59,954 nt of DNA from Verrucomicrobiota bacterium (GCA_016871755.1 VHCJ01000018.1:1-59954); one strand, 5' to 3'. Numbered from the stretch's first letter, positions 18,188 through 26,937 are shown. A program made the numbers and translations. The notes: generated from the sequence alone by a model not told the origin.

Positions 18188-19231
18188 CTATTGGGCGAGA
18201 CGCAGGTGGATTTCGCTCTCGCTACGACGGTCCACCACGATGGTCCCGTCCCGCTCGAGCAGACGCACGAACGCCTCCGCTTGGTCGAGCGCAAACGTGC
18301 CGCCAATCCGGCGACTCGCCAGCTCAGGATCATCCACAATCAACTGGACTCGGCTTCGCGTGTTGAACCGGGCGACCGCGTCGCCCAGCGGCATGTCGGC
18401 AAACTCAGCCAGGGTCGATTGCCATTGCAGCGCCTCCCGCAGCGCGCCGGAACTCACGCGTTCGACCGTCGCCGAGGCGACGCGGTTGGGCGTATGTAGG
18501 CGCTCCCCGGCGGAAAGCAGCGAGGCATCCTCGCTCCCCAGAAGCACACCGCCGGGCGAACTCACGCGCACCTTGCCCTCTGTGACAATCACCTCGATCG
18601 CACCGTTGGACCCATACCTCACGTTGAACGCGGTGCCAACAGCCTGCACTGATACGTCGCCAGCGCGGACGACGAACGGTCGCGCAGTATCCTTCGCGAC
18701 CACGAAATTGGCCTCGCCAGCATCCAATTGTACCTGCCTCGCCTCGCTCGAGAAGCGTACCCGGACGCGGGATGCGCCATTAAGCTCAAGTGTAGAGCCA
18801 TCCTCCAGTTGGGCGCGCTGATAGCCTGAGACCGTGGTCGCATAGCGCACCTCCGAAGGAGCCGATCGGAGGGACCATCCGAGGAAAGCACAGGCGAGCA
18901 GGGCTGCGCTGGCGGCGCCCCATCCGAGCCAGGTGGTCCGGCGGTCCCGGGGGCGACTGAGCAGGCGCGGGAAGGGGACCACCGCCGCCGCAGGCCGGAA
19001 GGCGGTCGTCAGCTCAGCGCGAAATGCCGGCATGTCCTTGATCACGCTCAGCGACTTCTCCAGCCGGGCGATGGCTTCGGTGCGGCGAGGGTCCTCACGA
19101 AGCCATTGCGCAAACTCCCGTTCACGATGCGGGGTGAAGCCATCGTCTCGCTCAATCAACCACGCCGTGGCGGCGGTCTCGATCATCGCCAAATCAGGCG
19201 GAGGTGTCTCGGAGGGTGTCGGCGGAGTCAT
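18188..19231 (-). CDS. FecR-family anti-sigma / signal-transducing membrane protein
   Basis: 347 residues. The N-terminal cytoplasmic DUF4880-like part (AATAWLIERDDGFTPHREREFAQWL) binds the sigma factor; a single membrane helix (WLGWGAASAALLACAFLGWSL) follows; then the periplasmic FecR beta domain (YQRAQLEDGSTLELN, AVGTAFNVRYG) and a C-terminal STN-like segment (ADMPLGDAVARFNTRSRVQ). The ATG at 19231 overlaps the sigma gene by 38 bases; an ATG at 19186, 8 bases beyond the sigma stop, is an alternative. The family activates or restrains the cognate ECF sigma factor on receptor signalling. Confidence 0.88.
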   Translation of the reverse strand: MTPPTPSETPPPDLAMIETAATAWLIERDDGFTPHREREFAQWLREDPRRTEAIARLEKSLSVIKDMPAFRAELTTAFRPAAAVVPFPRLLSRPRDRRTTWLGWGAASAALLACAFLGWSLRSAPSEVRYATTVSGYQRAQLEDGSTLELNGASRVRVRFSSEARQVQLDAGEANFVVAKDTARPFVVRAGDVSVQAVGTAFNVRYGSNGAIEVIVTEGKVRVSSPGGVLLGSEDASLLSAGERLHTPNRVASATVERVSSGALREALQWQSTLAEFADMPLGDAVARFNTRSRVQLIVDDPELASRRIGGTFALDQAEAFVRLLERDGTIVVDRRSESEIHLRLAQ

Positions 19232-19787
19232 GGGAAGAGTTGCGACTTGGACGTGCGTCCACGAGGCCCTGCGCCTCAAAGTAACGGGCACAGTCACGCA
19301 CGCCCTTTAGGAGGTGCCCTTTGACCGTGCCGAGCGAAATCCCCAGCCGCGCGGCGATCTCCTTGCCGGCGAGACCGTCCAGGTAGCGCAGGAGCATGAC
19401 TTCACGGCACCGCTCCGGAAGCAGAGCCAGCGCGCGAAGCAGCGCCTCGCGCCGCTGCCTTCGCTCCAACGTCTCCATCACGTTCGGCGGCGTCTCGAGC
19501 AGCACCAACTCGACCAGGCCTTCCGGGTCAGTGACGGGATTGGCCGGCTGGGAGCGCAGGCGTCGCAGGAGGTCGATGGCGGCGTTCCGCGCCGTGGTGA
19601 ACAGGAACGCTTTGGGATGCGCGAGGCGATCGGGATCCTCCACCCGCAGCATCCGAACGTACGCTTCCTGAACCAGATCATCGTGATCCGGCAACCCGGG
19701 AAACCGTTTCGAGAGGTACGCGCGAAGCGCCGGTTCATGCGCCTGCACCTGCTCTGCGAACCAGCGAGTCTTGTCGGGAATCGACAT
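19194..19787 (-). CDS. ECF RNA polymerase sigma factor (FecI-like)
   Basis: 197 residues. Region 2 is intact (RAYLSKRFPGLPDHDDLVQE, YVRMLRVEDPDRL, AFLFTTARNAAIDLLRR) and region 4 contains the helix-turn-helix GKEIAARLGISLGTVKGHLL. It heads the minus-strand run sigma, FecR, TonB receptor, two Asp-box enzymes, barrel protein, and is expected to direct transcription of that receptor module when FecR is signalled. The 198 bases between its start and the divergent Asp-box gene hold the probable promoters. Confidence 0.92.
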   Translation of the reverse strand: MSIPDKTRWFAEQVQAHEPALRAYLSKRFPGLPDHDDLVQEAYVRMLRVEDPDRLAHPKAFLFTTARNAAIDLLRRLRSQPANPVTDPEGLVELVLLETPPNVMETLERRQRREALLRALALLPERCREVMLLRYLDGLAGKEIAARLGISLGTVKGHLLKGVRDCARYFEAQGLVDARPSRNSSHDSADTLRDTSA

Positions 19788-19861
19788 GCGGAATCGACGT
19801 TCTCACGCGCCGACCCCCCATACCTAACGCCCTGATCGCCCGATAGTCCAGAGGCATGGCG

Positions 19862-19885
19862 AAGCGGGATAATTTTCCGCTTTTT
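19862..19885 (+). promoter_or_regulatory. AT-rich hairpin with T-run in the divergent sigma / sialidase-like control region
   Basis: AAGCGG (19862-19867) and CCGCTT (19877-19882) form a 6-bp stem with the loop GATAATTTT, and more T residues follow on the plus strand. This is the only AT-rich patch in the 198-base divergent gap. It could be a leader terminator for the rightward transcript, or the core of the leftward sigma promoter; the loop and flanks are themselves nearly palindromic (GGATAATTTTCC). Confidence 0.35.
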
Positions 19886-19985
19886 CACCAGGTCCAATCC
19901 GCCCGTACTGCGTCTTGTGGAAGGGCATGCTCCACAACGGGGCCGCCCGCGTGCCCTTGGAGTTCCTCCACCGCCACCCGCCTCG

Positions 19986-21227
19986 ATGTCACCCTTCCCC
20001 ATGACCCGCATCGCTCTTGCCGTCGGATTGCTCTTGCTCACGCCCTTCGCCGCAGGCGCTCCATCGACCGGCGTCGGCCAATTCGGCCTCGAGATTGATC
20101 TTGGGCCCGAGCAGCCAGTGGCTCGGGGCGCCGGATGGCCCTACGTTTTCCAGGCCGCAAACGGAACAACGGCCGTCCTCGGGCACGTCCGCTGGCTTCC
20201 GGGTCAGCGCGACCCGATCGTCTTCCTCAATCGCTCGTTTGACGGGCGGAGGTCGTGGGAGCCGTGGACTCCTTCGGCCATCCATGGCGGCGGACCCGTC
20301 ACCGAGGGCGTGGTCGTGGAGCTGCCCGACAGTCGAATCTATGTCTACGACGTCTACGCCTACCATACGGCGGGCGAGACATTCACCGGTCGCCGCTGGC
20401 TCTCCCGCGACGGCCTGAGGTCGCTCGAGCCCGCCGAGGAGATCACGGTGCGCGTCCCCGGGATCGCCACCTCGGGTCAGATCGACGATCGCGGCGAAGC
20501 CGTCAACCGCCTCTACATCCGGCGGTCCATGCTGCGGCTGCCCTCGGGTGATCTGCTCGCCTGCGCCTACGGTCGGTTCCGCTGGGACACCGCCAAGGTC
20601 GAGTATCTTCCGACCATGAACCAGAGCAGTTCTTACCTGCTTCGCTCCGCCGACGAGGGTCGCTCGTGGCAACTGCTCTCCATCATCGCCACGTCACCCC
20701 TTGGCCAGGAGGGTGCCGGTGAGCCCGTGCTGGTGCGCGTCAGCCACGGCCCGAACGCCGGGCGCCTGATCTGCCAGATGCGCGTGGGACGCGAACACGC
20801 GGTCTGGCAGGCGGAATCCGACGACGACGGTCGAACATGGACGGCGGCCCGCCCGCTGCGATGGACCTACAGTCGTTTCGGGCGATCGCGGGAAATCGTC
20901 GGGGTCGATCCCGACCTCACGGAGATGGCCGACGGCACCCTCGTCATGTCCTACGGACACAAGATCGATTATCAGGACGATGGGAACTTCCTCGCGTTCA
21001 GTCTCGACCACGGTGCCACGTGGACGGCCGAGACGCGTCTCAGTTCGACCATGACCGTCGCCTATACCGGAGTCCGCGAGGTGGCCCCGGGGGAACTCTT
21101 CGTCGTCTACACGACCACGGACGAGCACCGTCCAAGGGAATACCGTCGAACCGTCGACGAGGGGCGGTTCACCACCGTGGGCCGCTCGGTCAGGATCCGC
21201 CGCTCCGCCGCGTCACCTAAGCCGTAA
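19986..21227 (+). CDS. Exported sialidase-like protein with Asp-box repeats, divergent from the sigma operon
   Basis: 413 residues (ATG 19986; ATG 20001 is an alternative closer to the hydrophobic core). The signal peptide is IALAVGLLLLTPFAAGAP. Asp boxes or their remnants: FDGRRSW, SADEGRSW, SDDDGRTW and SLDHGATW. It resembles family members acting on plant or algal glycans rather than proven neuraminidases. It sits back to back with the ECF sigma gene, which suggests membership in the same regulon although transcribed separately. No Shine-Dalgarno is seen. Confidence 0.78.
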   Translation: MSPFPMTRIALAVGLLLLTPFAAGAPSTGVGQFGLEIDLGPEQPVARGAGWPYVFQAANGTTAVLGHVRWLPGQRDPIVFLNRSFDGRRSWEPWTPSAIHGGGPVTEGVVVELPDSRIYVYDVYAYHTAGETFTGRRWLSRDGLRSLEPAEEITVRVPGIATSGQIDDRGEAVNRLYIRRSMLRLPSGDLLACAYGRFRWDTAKVEYLPTMNQSSSYLLRSADEGRSWQLLSIIATSPLGQEGAGEPVLVRVSHGPNAGRLICQMRVGREHAVWQAESDDDGRTWTAARPLRWTYSRFGRSREIVGVDPDLTEMADGTLVMSYGHKIDYQDDGNFLAFSLDHGATWTAETRLSSTMTVAYTGVREVAPGELFVVYTTTDEHRPREYRRTVDEGRFTTVGRSVRIRRSAASPKP

Positions 21228-21365
21228 CCGCGCGGCCGGAGGCGGAGTAGCGGGTAAGAGGGCGAGCGCACTTCCAAGGCGGAAGGCCGAGGGATACACG
21301 GCGGGACCCGGAGAGGGTCCGCTCATCCCCCGACTGTTTCCCGCCGACGAGTTCGACATTGTTTG

Positions 21366-21393
21366 AGAGAAAAATCGCCGAGAAAAACGGCGA
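21366..21393 (-). terminator. Intrinsic terminator on the minus strand without an intact upstream gene
   Basis: On the minus strand TCGCCG and CGGCGA (plus-strand arms 21375-21380 and 21388-21393) form a 6-bp stem with a 7-base loop, followed directly by TTTTTCTCTC (21374-21365). This is the clearest rho-independent terminator in the window. The only thing it could serve is whatever was transcribed leftward from about 21.7 kb, where a decayed sigma-factor fragment lies. Confidence 0.6.
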
Positions 21394-21501
21394 GCCGTTC
21401 GAAAGTCGATTCGTGCCATCGCTGTCGACGCCCCGATGTAGCCGAACTATGACGTGGGCACGACCAGCTCGCTGACCCCGCAGCCCGGAAAACCGCACGC
21501 T

Positions 21502-21657
21502 TCAATCTCCTGGCGCCGCCGCCGGCCCCGGGAACACACTCCGGAGGTAGGCCTTCAGGGATCGCTCATGCGGCTTGACCTCATCCGCAAACCAGCGCGC
21601 CAAGTTCGGGGACGGCACCCCGGCGGTGTTTGTTTCGGAAGGCGTCACAGGACGCAT
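21502..21657 (-). pseudogene. Remnant of an ECF sigma factor, N-terminal part of region 2 only
   Basis: From an ATG at 21655-21657 the minus strand encodes 51 residues and then stops. The middle (LARWFADEVKPHERSLKAYL, then RSVFPG) closely matches the start of the intact ECF sigma factor 2 kb away (TRWFAEQVQAHEPALRAYL, then SKRFPG). After that match, where region 2 should continue with a DDLVQE-type block, the frame runs into PGPAAAPGD and a stop. No sigma-like sequence is recognisable downstream. It is read as a truncated sigma gene; a very short functional peptide is less likely. Confidence 0.55.
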
Positions 21658-21962
21658 CCTTGAACAGGGTCCGAACCACACGGTGTCGAGCCTGTTTCAA
21701 GAGGTCACAAAATATTGCCAGTCGGCATAGCCCACCACCCTCCGGCGCTCGTCTTAACTCTGTTTCCCAAGTCGACGCGTCCCCACGGAGGTTCCCGTGC
21801 CGCGCTGCGGCGCACCCCAAACCATGGGGAGCAACACTCTGCGCCGCGGGGTCTTTTCAATCCGCATTGACCACACGCCCGGCCGTACGGTCCGGACTGC
21901 CCGCACGGCCCACGCCCCCTTCCCCGGCCCGCGCCCTTCCGACACCTCCCGACAACTCCGGG

Positions 21963-21994
21963 CCCTGCCGGCCTGCCCGGCCTGCCCGGCAGGG
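21963..21994. repeat. GC-rich inverted and direct repeat upstream of malQ
   Basis: CCCTGCCGG (21963-21971) and CCGGCAGGG (21986-21994) are perfect 9-base inverted arms, and the unit GGCCTGCCC recurs in tandem between them. It lies 41 bases before the malQ start, in the leader. The rest of the 21228-22034 gap holds only the sigma remnant and the orphan terminator; I see no other gene there. Confidence 0.4.
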
Positions 21995-22034
21995 TTGCCT
22001 TGCCGACCGCCGCGCTTCCCGCTGGACTGGAGCA

Positions 22035-23594
22035 ATGCCGACCGCCTCGACCCGCACCGCCGAGCCTCCCGCGCCGGGGGGGCCGTTGTTCTCCTGGCTG
22101 CAGGAGCGCGGCGCCGGCGTGCTGCTCCACCCGACGTGCCTCCCGGGAACGCAGGGCATCGGCACGCTGGACGGGGCCTGCGAGCGGTTCCTCGACTTCC
22201 TGACGGCTGCCGGGCTGCGGCACTGGCAGATCTGCCCGCTCGGGCCCACTGGTTTCGGCGATTCTCCGTACCAGTGTTTCTCCGCCTTCGCCGGCAACCC
22301 CTACCTCATCGATCTCGAGGCCTTGGTCCGCGCCGGGTTGCTCGACGCGGCCGACATCCGCCCCCTGCGCGCCCTGCCCGAGGACCGGGTCGATTTCGGC
22401 GCGCTCTACCACCTGAAGTGGCCGCTGCTTCACGCCGCCCACGCCCGCCTGCGCGAGGGCCGGGGCCGCGAGCCCTACGGCTCCTTCGCCGCCTTCCAGC
22501 GTCTCCACGCCGCGTGGCTGGAACCCTACGCGCTCTTCCGCGCCCTCAAGGACCACCATCAAGGCCGACCGTGGTGGGAGTGGCCCGCCGGCCTGCGCAC
22601 CCACGCGGACGCCGCCGGCTCGAAACTGGCGCGCACGCTCGCGCCCGCAGTCGAGTCCCACGCCTTCACCCAATACCTCTTCCTCGGCCAGTGGGACGAG
22701 GTGCGCGCCGCCGCGGCACGCCGGCGGATTTCGATCATCGGCGATCTCCCCATCTTCGTCGCGCGCGACAGCGCCGACGTCTGGGCGGACCCGGCCCGCT
22801 TCGAGTTGGATCCCCGCACCGCCCAGCCCCTCGCCGTCGCCGGCGTGCCCCCCGACTACTTTTCAACCGAGGGGCAGCTATGGGGCAATCCCCTCTACCG
22901 GTGGGAAAACCACGCGGCCGACGGCTTCGCTTGGTGGCTGCGCCGACTGCAGACCGCGTTCGAGCTGCACGACATCGTCCGGATCGATCATTTTCGCGCG
23001 TTCGACGAGTACTGGCGCATCCCGTTCCCCGCCGCGACGGCCCGCGAGGGAACGTGGGAGCCAGGCCCGGGACGACGGTTCTTTGAGAAGGTGCGCGATG
23101 CGTTCCCGGACGCCCGCATCATCGCCGAAGATCTGGGCGAACTCACGCCGTCGGTCATCCGCCTGCGCGAGGAGACCGGCCTGCCGGGCATGGCGATCCT
23201 GCAGTTCGCCTTCGGCGGAGGATCCGACAACAGCTACCTGCCGCACCAACTCTCCCGCAACTCCGTGCTCTACCCGGGCACCCACGACAACGACACCACG
23301 CTCGGCTGGTACGGCTCCGCACCGGAGGCCGCACGGGATCACGCCCGTTGCTACCTCGGGGTGGACGGAGTGGAGATCGGCTGGGACTTCGTCCGCGCCG
23401 CCTACCGCAGCGTCAGCCGCCTGGCCATCCTGCCACTGCAAGACCTCCTCAGCCTCGACAGCCGCGCCCGCCTGAACACGCCGGGGCGGCCCGAGGGCAA
23501 CTGGCAGTGGCGGTACCGCGCCAGCCAACTCGCCGCCCTCGGGGGCGAGACGACCGCCTATCTTCGCCGCCTCGGCGAACTCTACGGTCGATGA
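22035..23594 (+). CDS. malQ: 4-alpha-glucanotransferase (amylomaltase, GH77)
   Basis: 519 residues, the normal size for a bacterial amylomaltase. It transfers alpha-1,4-glucan segments between maltooligosaccharides and releases glucose; it is cytoplasmic. Visible landmarks: RGAGVLLHPTCLPG and GIGTLD at the start, LPIFVARDSADVW, the nucleophile region VRIDHFRAFDEYW, the acid/base region IIAEDLGELTP, and YPGTHDNDTTLGW. The ATG at 22035 is preceded by GGAG and starts the conserved protein; the frame is open for another 400 bases upstream but that part is unrelated. The next gene overlaps its stop by 4 bases (ATGA). Confidence 0.93.
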   Translation: MPTASTRTAEPPAPGGPLFSWLQERGAGVLLHPTCLPGTQGIGTLDGACERFLDFLTAAGLRHWQICPLGPTGFGDSPYQCFSAFAGNPYLIDLEALVRAGLLDAADIRPLRALPEDRVDFGALYHLKWPLLHAAHARLREGRGREPYGSFAAFQRLHAAWLEPYALFRALKDHHQGRPWWEWPAGLRTHADAAGSKLARTLAPAVESHAFTQYLFLGQWDEVRAAAARRRISIIGDLPIFVARDSADVWADPARFELDPRTAQPLAVAGVPPDYFSTEGQLWGNPLYRWENHAADGFAWWLRRLQTAFELHDIVRIDHFRAFDEYWRIPFPAATAREGTWEPGPGRRFFEKVRDAFPDARIIAEDLGELTPSVIRLREETGLPGMAILQFAFGGGSDNSYLPHQLSRNSVLYPGTHDNDTTLGWYGSAPEAARDHARCYLGVDGVEIGWDFVRAAYRSVSRLAILPLQDLLSLDSRARLNTPGRPEGNWQWRYRASQLAALGGETTAYLRRLGELYGR

Positions 23595-24718
23595 AACGTC
23601 CGCCTGAGGCAGCGTCCCGGCGCCGCACCAAGATCCTGCTTCTCGGCCTCAGCGGCTGCGTCTTCGTCGCCGTCGTGCTCTTCGCCGGCGGTCCCCTCGC
23701 CGGCGGTCTCACGCGGCTCCTGCTCCCCCGCGTCATCAGCGAGGCGCGCGCCGGCGGGTGGGTTGTCCGGACGGTGACGTTCCGCGACGCCGACCTGCGG
23801 CCATGGGCGACCCTGCGCTGGTCCGATGTCGAGGCCGAAATCCTCCCGCCTCCGCCCCGTCGGAGCGCCTCCCCGCACGGCCCGCCGATCCGCGTCCGCG
23901 CCACGGGCATCGAGGCGGGACTCGCCGGCCTCTTCCCGCCCCGCGTCGATCTGAGCGTCCAGGGCATCCGGATCAACTCCGCCATCCGCGTGGCCGGGCC
24001 CGAGGACACGCCGTTCGCCAGCGCGGACCTTGATGTGCCGGTGGAGCGGGTCGACCGGGGTTCGTTCGAGCTTCCCGACGTACCGCTTGGTTTCCGGCCC
24101 CGCACGATCGTGCGCCGCGAGGTCGAAGCGATGCACGCCCTGCTGATCGAGGGCTCGGTCGCGCGGCCGGTCACCTTCGGCGCCCGTCTCCACTTCCATC
24201 TGCGCGGATCCGCCCATGAGCTTCGGCTTCAGTCCGAATGGTCCGAGGGCCGCACATGGCTGCGCATCCACCGCGGGGACCTTGATACGCTCTCCGCACG
24301 CTACTACCGGCCGCTCACCCCCACCGAACGCGATTTGCTCGCCCGCCACCCGGTCCGCGCCCCCGTGCTGCTGCGGATCAAGGACTACGCCGAGCGCGCC
24401 GCCCGGCGACTGGCGGCGTCGGATCCGGTCTACGTGGAGGACTCGACCCGCCATGTGCTCTGGAGCTACTGGCTCGCCCGCACCTTCGACGCCGACTTCG
24501 CCCGCGAGGTGGGCGAAGCCCATGAGATCGGCTCCGACAATTCCGCCGAGGAGTCCGCGCGCGATCGCGCCAATAATGCACTGGGGCGCGACTTCGCGGC
24601 CGACGGCAAGACCGAAGGCCAGGTGGTCAACCTGATCCGCAAGGATCCACGGCTGGTCCGCGCCGCCCAGCCTTCCTTGCTCCGCGCACCGCAGCCCTCC
24701 GGCCCGCCCCGCCGCTAG
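23591..24718 (+). CDS. Membrane-anchored protein with a conserved His/Asn motif block, function unknown
   Basis: 375 residues, translationally coupled to malQ by an ATGA overlap. An N-terminal basic stretch and one membrane helix (ILLLGLSGCVFVAVVLFAGG) are followed by a beta-rich middle with AsmA-like flavour (VDLSVQGIRINSAIRV, SADLDVPVERVDRG). The C-terminal helical block has RHVLWSYWLARTFDADFARE, GEAHEIGSDN and RDRANNALGRDFA. The pattern H-x-x-W, A-H-E, D-x-x-N-N-x-x-G-R recalls the DUF6973-type domain (from memory), whose function I do not know. The stop codon overlaps that of the convergent octahaem gene. Confidence 0.65.
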   Translation: MKRPPEAASRRRTKILLLGLSGCVFVAVVLFAGGPLAGGLTRLLLPRVISEARAGGWVVRTVTFRDADLRPWATLRWSDVEAEILPPPPRRSASPHGPPIRVRATGIEAGLAGLFPPRVDLSVQGIRINSAIRVAGPEDTPFASADLDVPVERVDRGSFELPDVPLGFRPRTIVRREVEAMHALLIEGSVARPVTFGARLHFHLRGSAHELRLQSEWSEGRTWLRIHRGDLDTLSARYYRPLTPTERDLLARHPVRAPVLLRIKDYAERAARRLAASDPVYVEDSTRHVLWSYWLARTFDADFAREVGEAHEIGSDNSAEESARDRANNALGRDFAADGKTEGQVVNLIRKDPRLVRAAQPSLLRAPQPSGPPRR

Positions 24719-26937
24719 CGTCGCGCCGCCTGCAGGACGTCCCGGGCACCGCGGTGCGACGGATCCAGCGCGAGGGCCCGCTCCGCCGCCGCCGCCGCCG
24801 CCGCGCGGTCACCTTGCCGCAGCCACACCGTCGCCAGGGCATACGGATAATCCGGCTCCCGCGGCGCCAGACGCTCCGCCTCCGCCAGCGCCGCCGCCGC
24901 CTCCGGGAGGCGCGGCGCCTGCGCCAGCAGGAGTCCCAGATTGTACCACGCCCGGTGCAGCGCCGGATCCTGCGCCACCGCAAAACGCAGCGAGGTCTCC
25001 GCCTCCGCCGCGCGCCCGGCCTCCGCATACGCCAGCGCCGCCCGCAGCGCCGCCGTGCCGTCACCCGGCCGCTGCTGCGCCACGCGGTAGAACTTCGCCG
25101 CCGCTTCCAGCGGCCGACCCATCGCGCTCAGAACAAAGGCGTGCGCTTCATGCAGGCCGGCCGAATAGGGGTCCCACTCCGCCGCGCGCCGCATTTCCCG
25201 CTCCGCTTCGTCGAGACGACCGCGATTCGCCAAATCCTGACCGAGCCGGAGGCGGCCCGAGGGCTGCTCAAGCGAAAGGCGCAGGTAGGCATCCAACTCC
25301 GCCCGCGCCGCCGACTCCGTCGGCAACTCCGCCGACAAGGCCCACGCCGCATCGAGCCGGACGAGTCGGGTCGGATCAGCCAACAGCGGTCGCACCCGAC
25401 TCCGGGTTTCGTCCATCGCCCCAAGGACTTGCACGGCGGCCGAACGCTCAAGGGGATCTTTCGCCGTCAGCGCCGCTTCCGCCGCCGCCACGATCCGCGC
25501 CCCGTCCGCACCCGACGCAAGGGGAGCCAGCAACTGCAGGCAGGTCGCCCGCCACGCCGGGACGTCCTCGACCGCAAGGATGTCGAGTAGCCGCCCCGCT
25601 GCCTCCGGTCGCCCCGCCTGCGCCGCCGCGACGGCCCGCGCCCGGGCGCGTTGGCGCGATTCCATCTTCGGTCCATACCACGCGTCCGTCTGCTCGATCG
25701 CCCAGTCCACCGATTGGTCTGTATGGCATCCGTTGCACGCATTGGGAATGCCGAGCTCCTTCGTCAGGAGGGGGTCCGGCTTCAGCCAGCCATGGTCATG
25801 CCGCGGCGAGCGCTGCATGTAAGTCGTGGTGGGCATGTGACAACTCACGCACTGGTTGCCGACGCTGCCCGCGGCGTGGCGCGAATGCGCGGTCGGGTCG
25901 ATCGGCACCGCCCGCGTCCCGTTCGGCTGCACCCGGCCGGGCGGGGCATGGCACTGGAGGCACAGCGCATTGTTCTCCACGGGCAGGATCGGTCGGTTGG
26001 TGTGCGGGTCGTGACAGTCCAGACACGTCACGCCGGCATGGCCCATGCGGCTCAGCAGCACCGAGGTCCAGTTGAAGTCTTCGTCGCGTTGCTGGCCGTC
26101 GGGATGAAAGATTCCCGGCTCGACCGGCAGGGTCACGCGGAAGTGGTCGTGGTAGGAATCACCGGGCTGAAAGTCGGCCGTCAGGGGTTCGTTCCGCGCG
26201 TGGCAGGGCGCACAGGTCTGCATCATCCGACTCCGGTCGCCGTGGAAGGGCGGATGCGTCGCCGCACCCGCTCCCGCCGCCGTCGCGCGCCCGTGGTCCG
26301 ACCCGGTCGGTCCGTGGCACTGGATGCAACCCACGCCGTGCTCCACCCACGTCGAGTGAAAAATGTCGGTCGCCGCATCGTACCCCTTCGTGAAGCCGGT
26401 CATGTGGCAGTGCGCACACATGGAGTTCCAATTCATGCCCCGACCCGTCCAGTGTCCCCACTCACCTTCCTGGCGCCGTTCGTCGCCGAAGATGCTGAAC
26501 CAGTCCTTCCGCACCGGATCGTACGCGAGTTCATGCGGTTGCCAGCGCCCGCCCGGACGCGGGACGAGGGGCTGCCAGGCGGGGAGATGACCGAGGATCA
26601 GGTCCACCGTCGCCGGGGCCGCACCCGCATCGACCGGGAAGGTCGCGAGGGCCGCCTCCGCCTCCGGCACCGCCACCCGCGGACGGTTCGCCAGCCCGTG
26701 GGCCGAGTCGGCCCAGCCGGCATGAATCTCGCGGTGACACTCCCGGCAACTGGCCGAGGTCTGGTTCTTCGCCGTCGCAACGCGCTGGGCCCGGGGTTCC
26801 GCCGCCGCAGCCGGGACGGCCAACCGCGTCGGCGCCGGAGCGGCGGCCCCCGGCGATTCCGGGGAGGACGCGGGGTCCCGGGGCGCGCAACCGAGGAGCG
26901 CACCCAACGCCAACGCCATCCCGACGCCACGAATCAC
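24715..26937 (-). CDS. Octahaem c-type cytochrome lipoprotein with HEAT-like and TPR domains
   Basis: 740 residues. The GTG at 26935-26937 is chosen because it begins a lipoprotein signal (MIRGVGMALALGALLGC). Eight CxxCH haem sites lie between residues 64 and 405: CRECH, CAHCH, CIQCH, CAPCH, CLDCH, CLQCH, CVSCH and CNGCH. A HEAT-like part follows (about 420-540), then TPR repeats to the end (for example LGQDLANRGRLDEAEREMRR and AWYNLGLLLAQAPRLPEA). Such proteins are outer-envelope electron carriers or reductases; no substrate can be assigned. It stands alone, with no oxidoreductase partner next to it, and is convergent with the malQ pair with overlapping stops. Confidence 0.85.
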   Translation of the reverse strand: MIRGVGMALALGALLGCAPRDPASSPESPGAAAPAPTRLAVPAAAAEPRAQRVATAKNQTSASCRECHREIHAGWADSAHGLANRPRVAVPEAEAALATFPVDAGAAPATVDLILGHLPAWQPLVPRPGGRWQPHELAYDPVRKDWFSIFGDERRQEGEWGHWTGRGMNWNSMCAHCHMTGFTKGYDAATDIFHSTWVEHGVGCIQCHGPTGSDHGRATAAGAGAATHPPFHGDRSRMMQTCAPCHARNEPLTADFQPGDSYHDHFRVTLPVEPGIFHPDGQQRDEDFNWTSVLLSRMGHAGVTCLDCHDPHTNRPILPVENNALCLQCHAPPGRVQPNGTRAVPIDPTAHSRHAAGSVGNQCVSCHMPTTTYMQRSPRHDHGWLKPDPLLTKELGIPNACNGCHTDQSVDWAIEQTDAWYGPKMESRQRARARAVAAAQAGRPEAAGRLLDILAVEDVPAWRATCLQLLAPLASGADGARIVAAAEAALTAKDPLERSAAVQVLGAMDETRSRVRPLLADPTRLVRLDAAWALSAELPTESAARAELDAYLRLSLEQPSGRLRLGQDLANRGRLDEAEREMRRAAEWDPYSAGLHEAHAFVLSAMGRPLEAAAKFYRVAQQRPGDGTAALRAALAYAEAGRAAEAETSLRFAVAQDPALHRAWYNLGLLLAQAPRLPEAAAALAEAERLAPREPDYPYALATVWLRQGDRAAAAAAAERALALDPSHRGARDVLQAARR

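Noticed and set aside
21581-21820. 79-codon minus-strand reading overlapping the sigma remnant
   Set aside because: Different frame from the sigma-like match and no recognisable features; kept only as background to the pseudogene.
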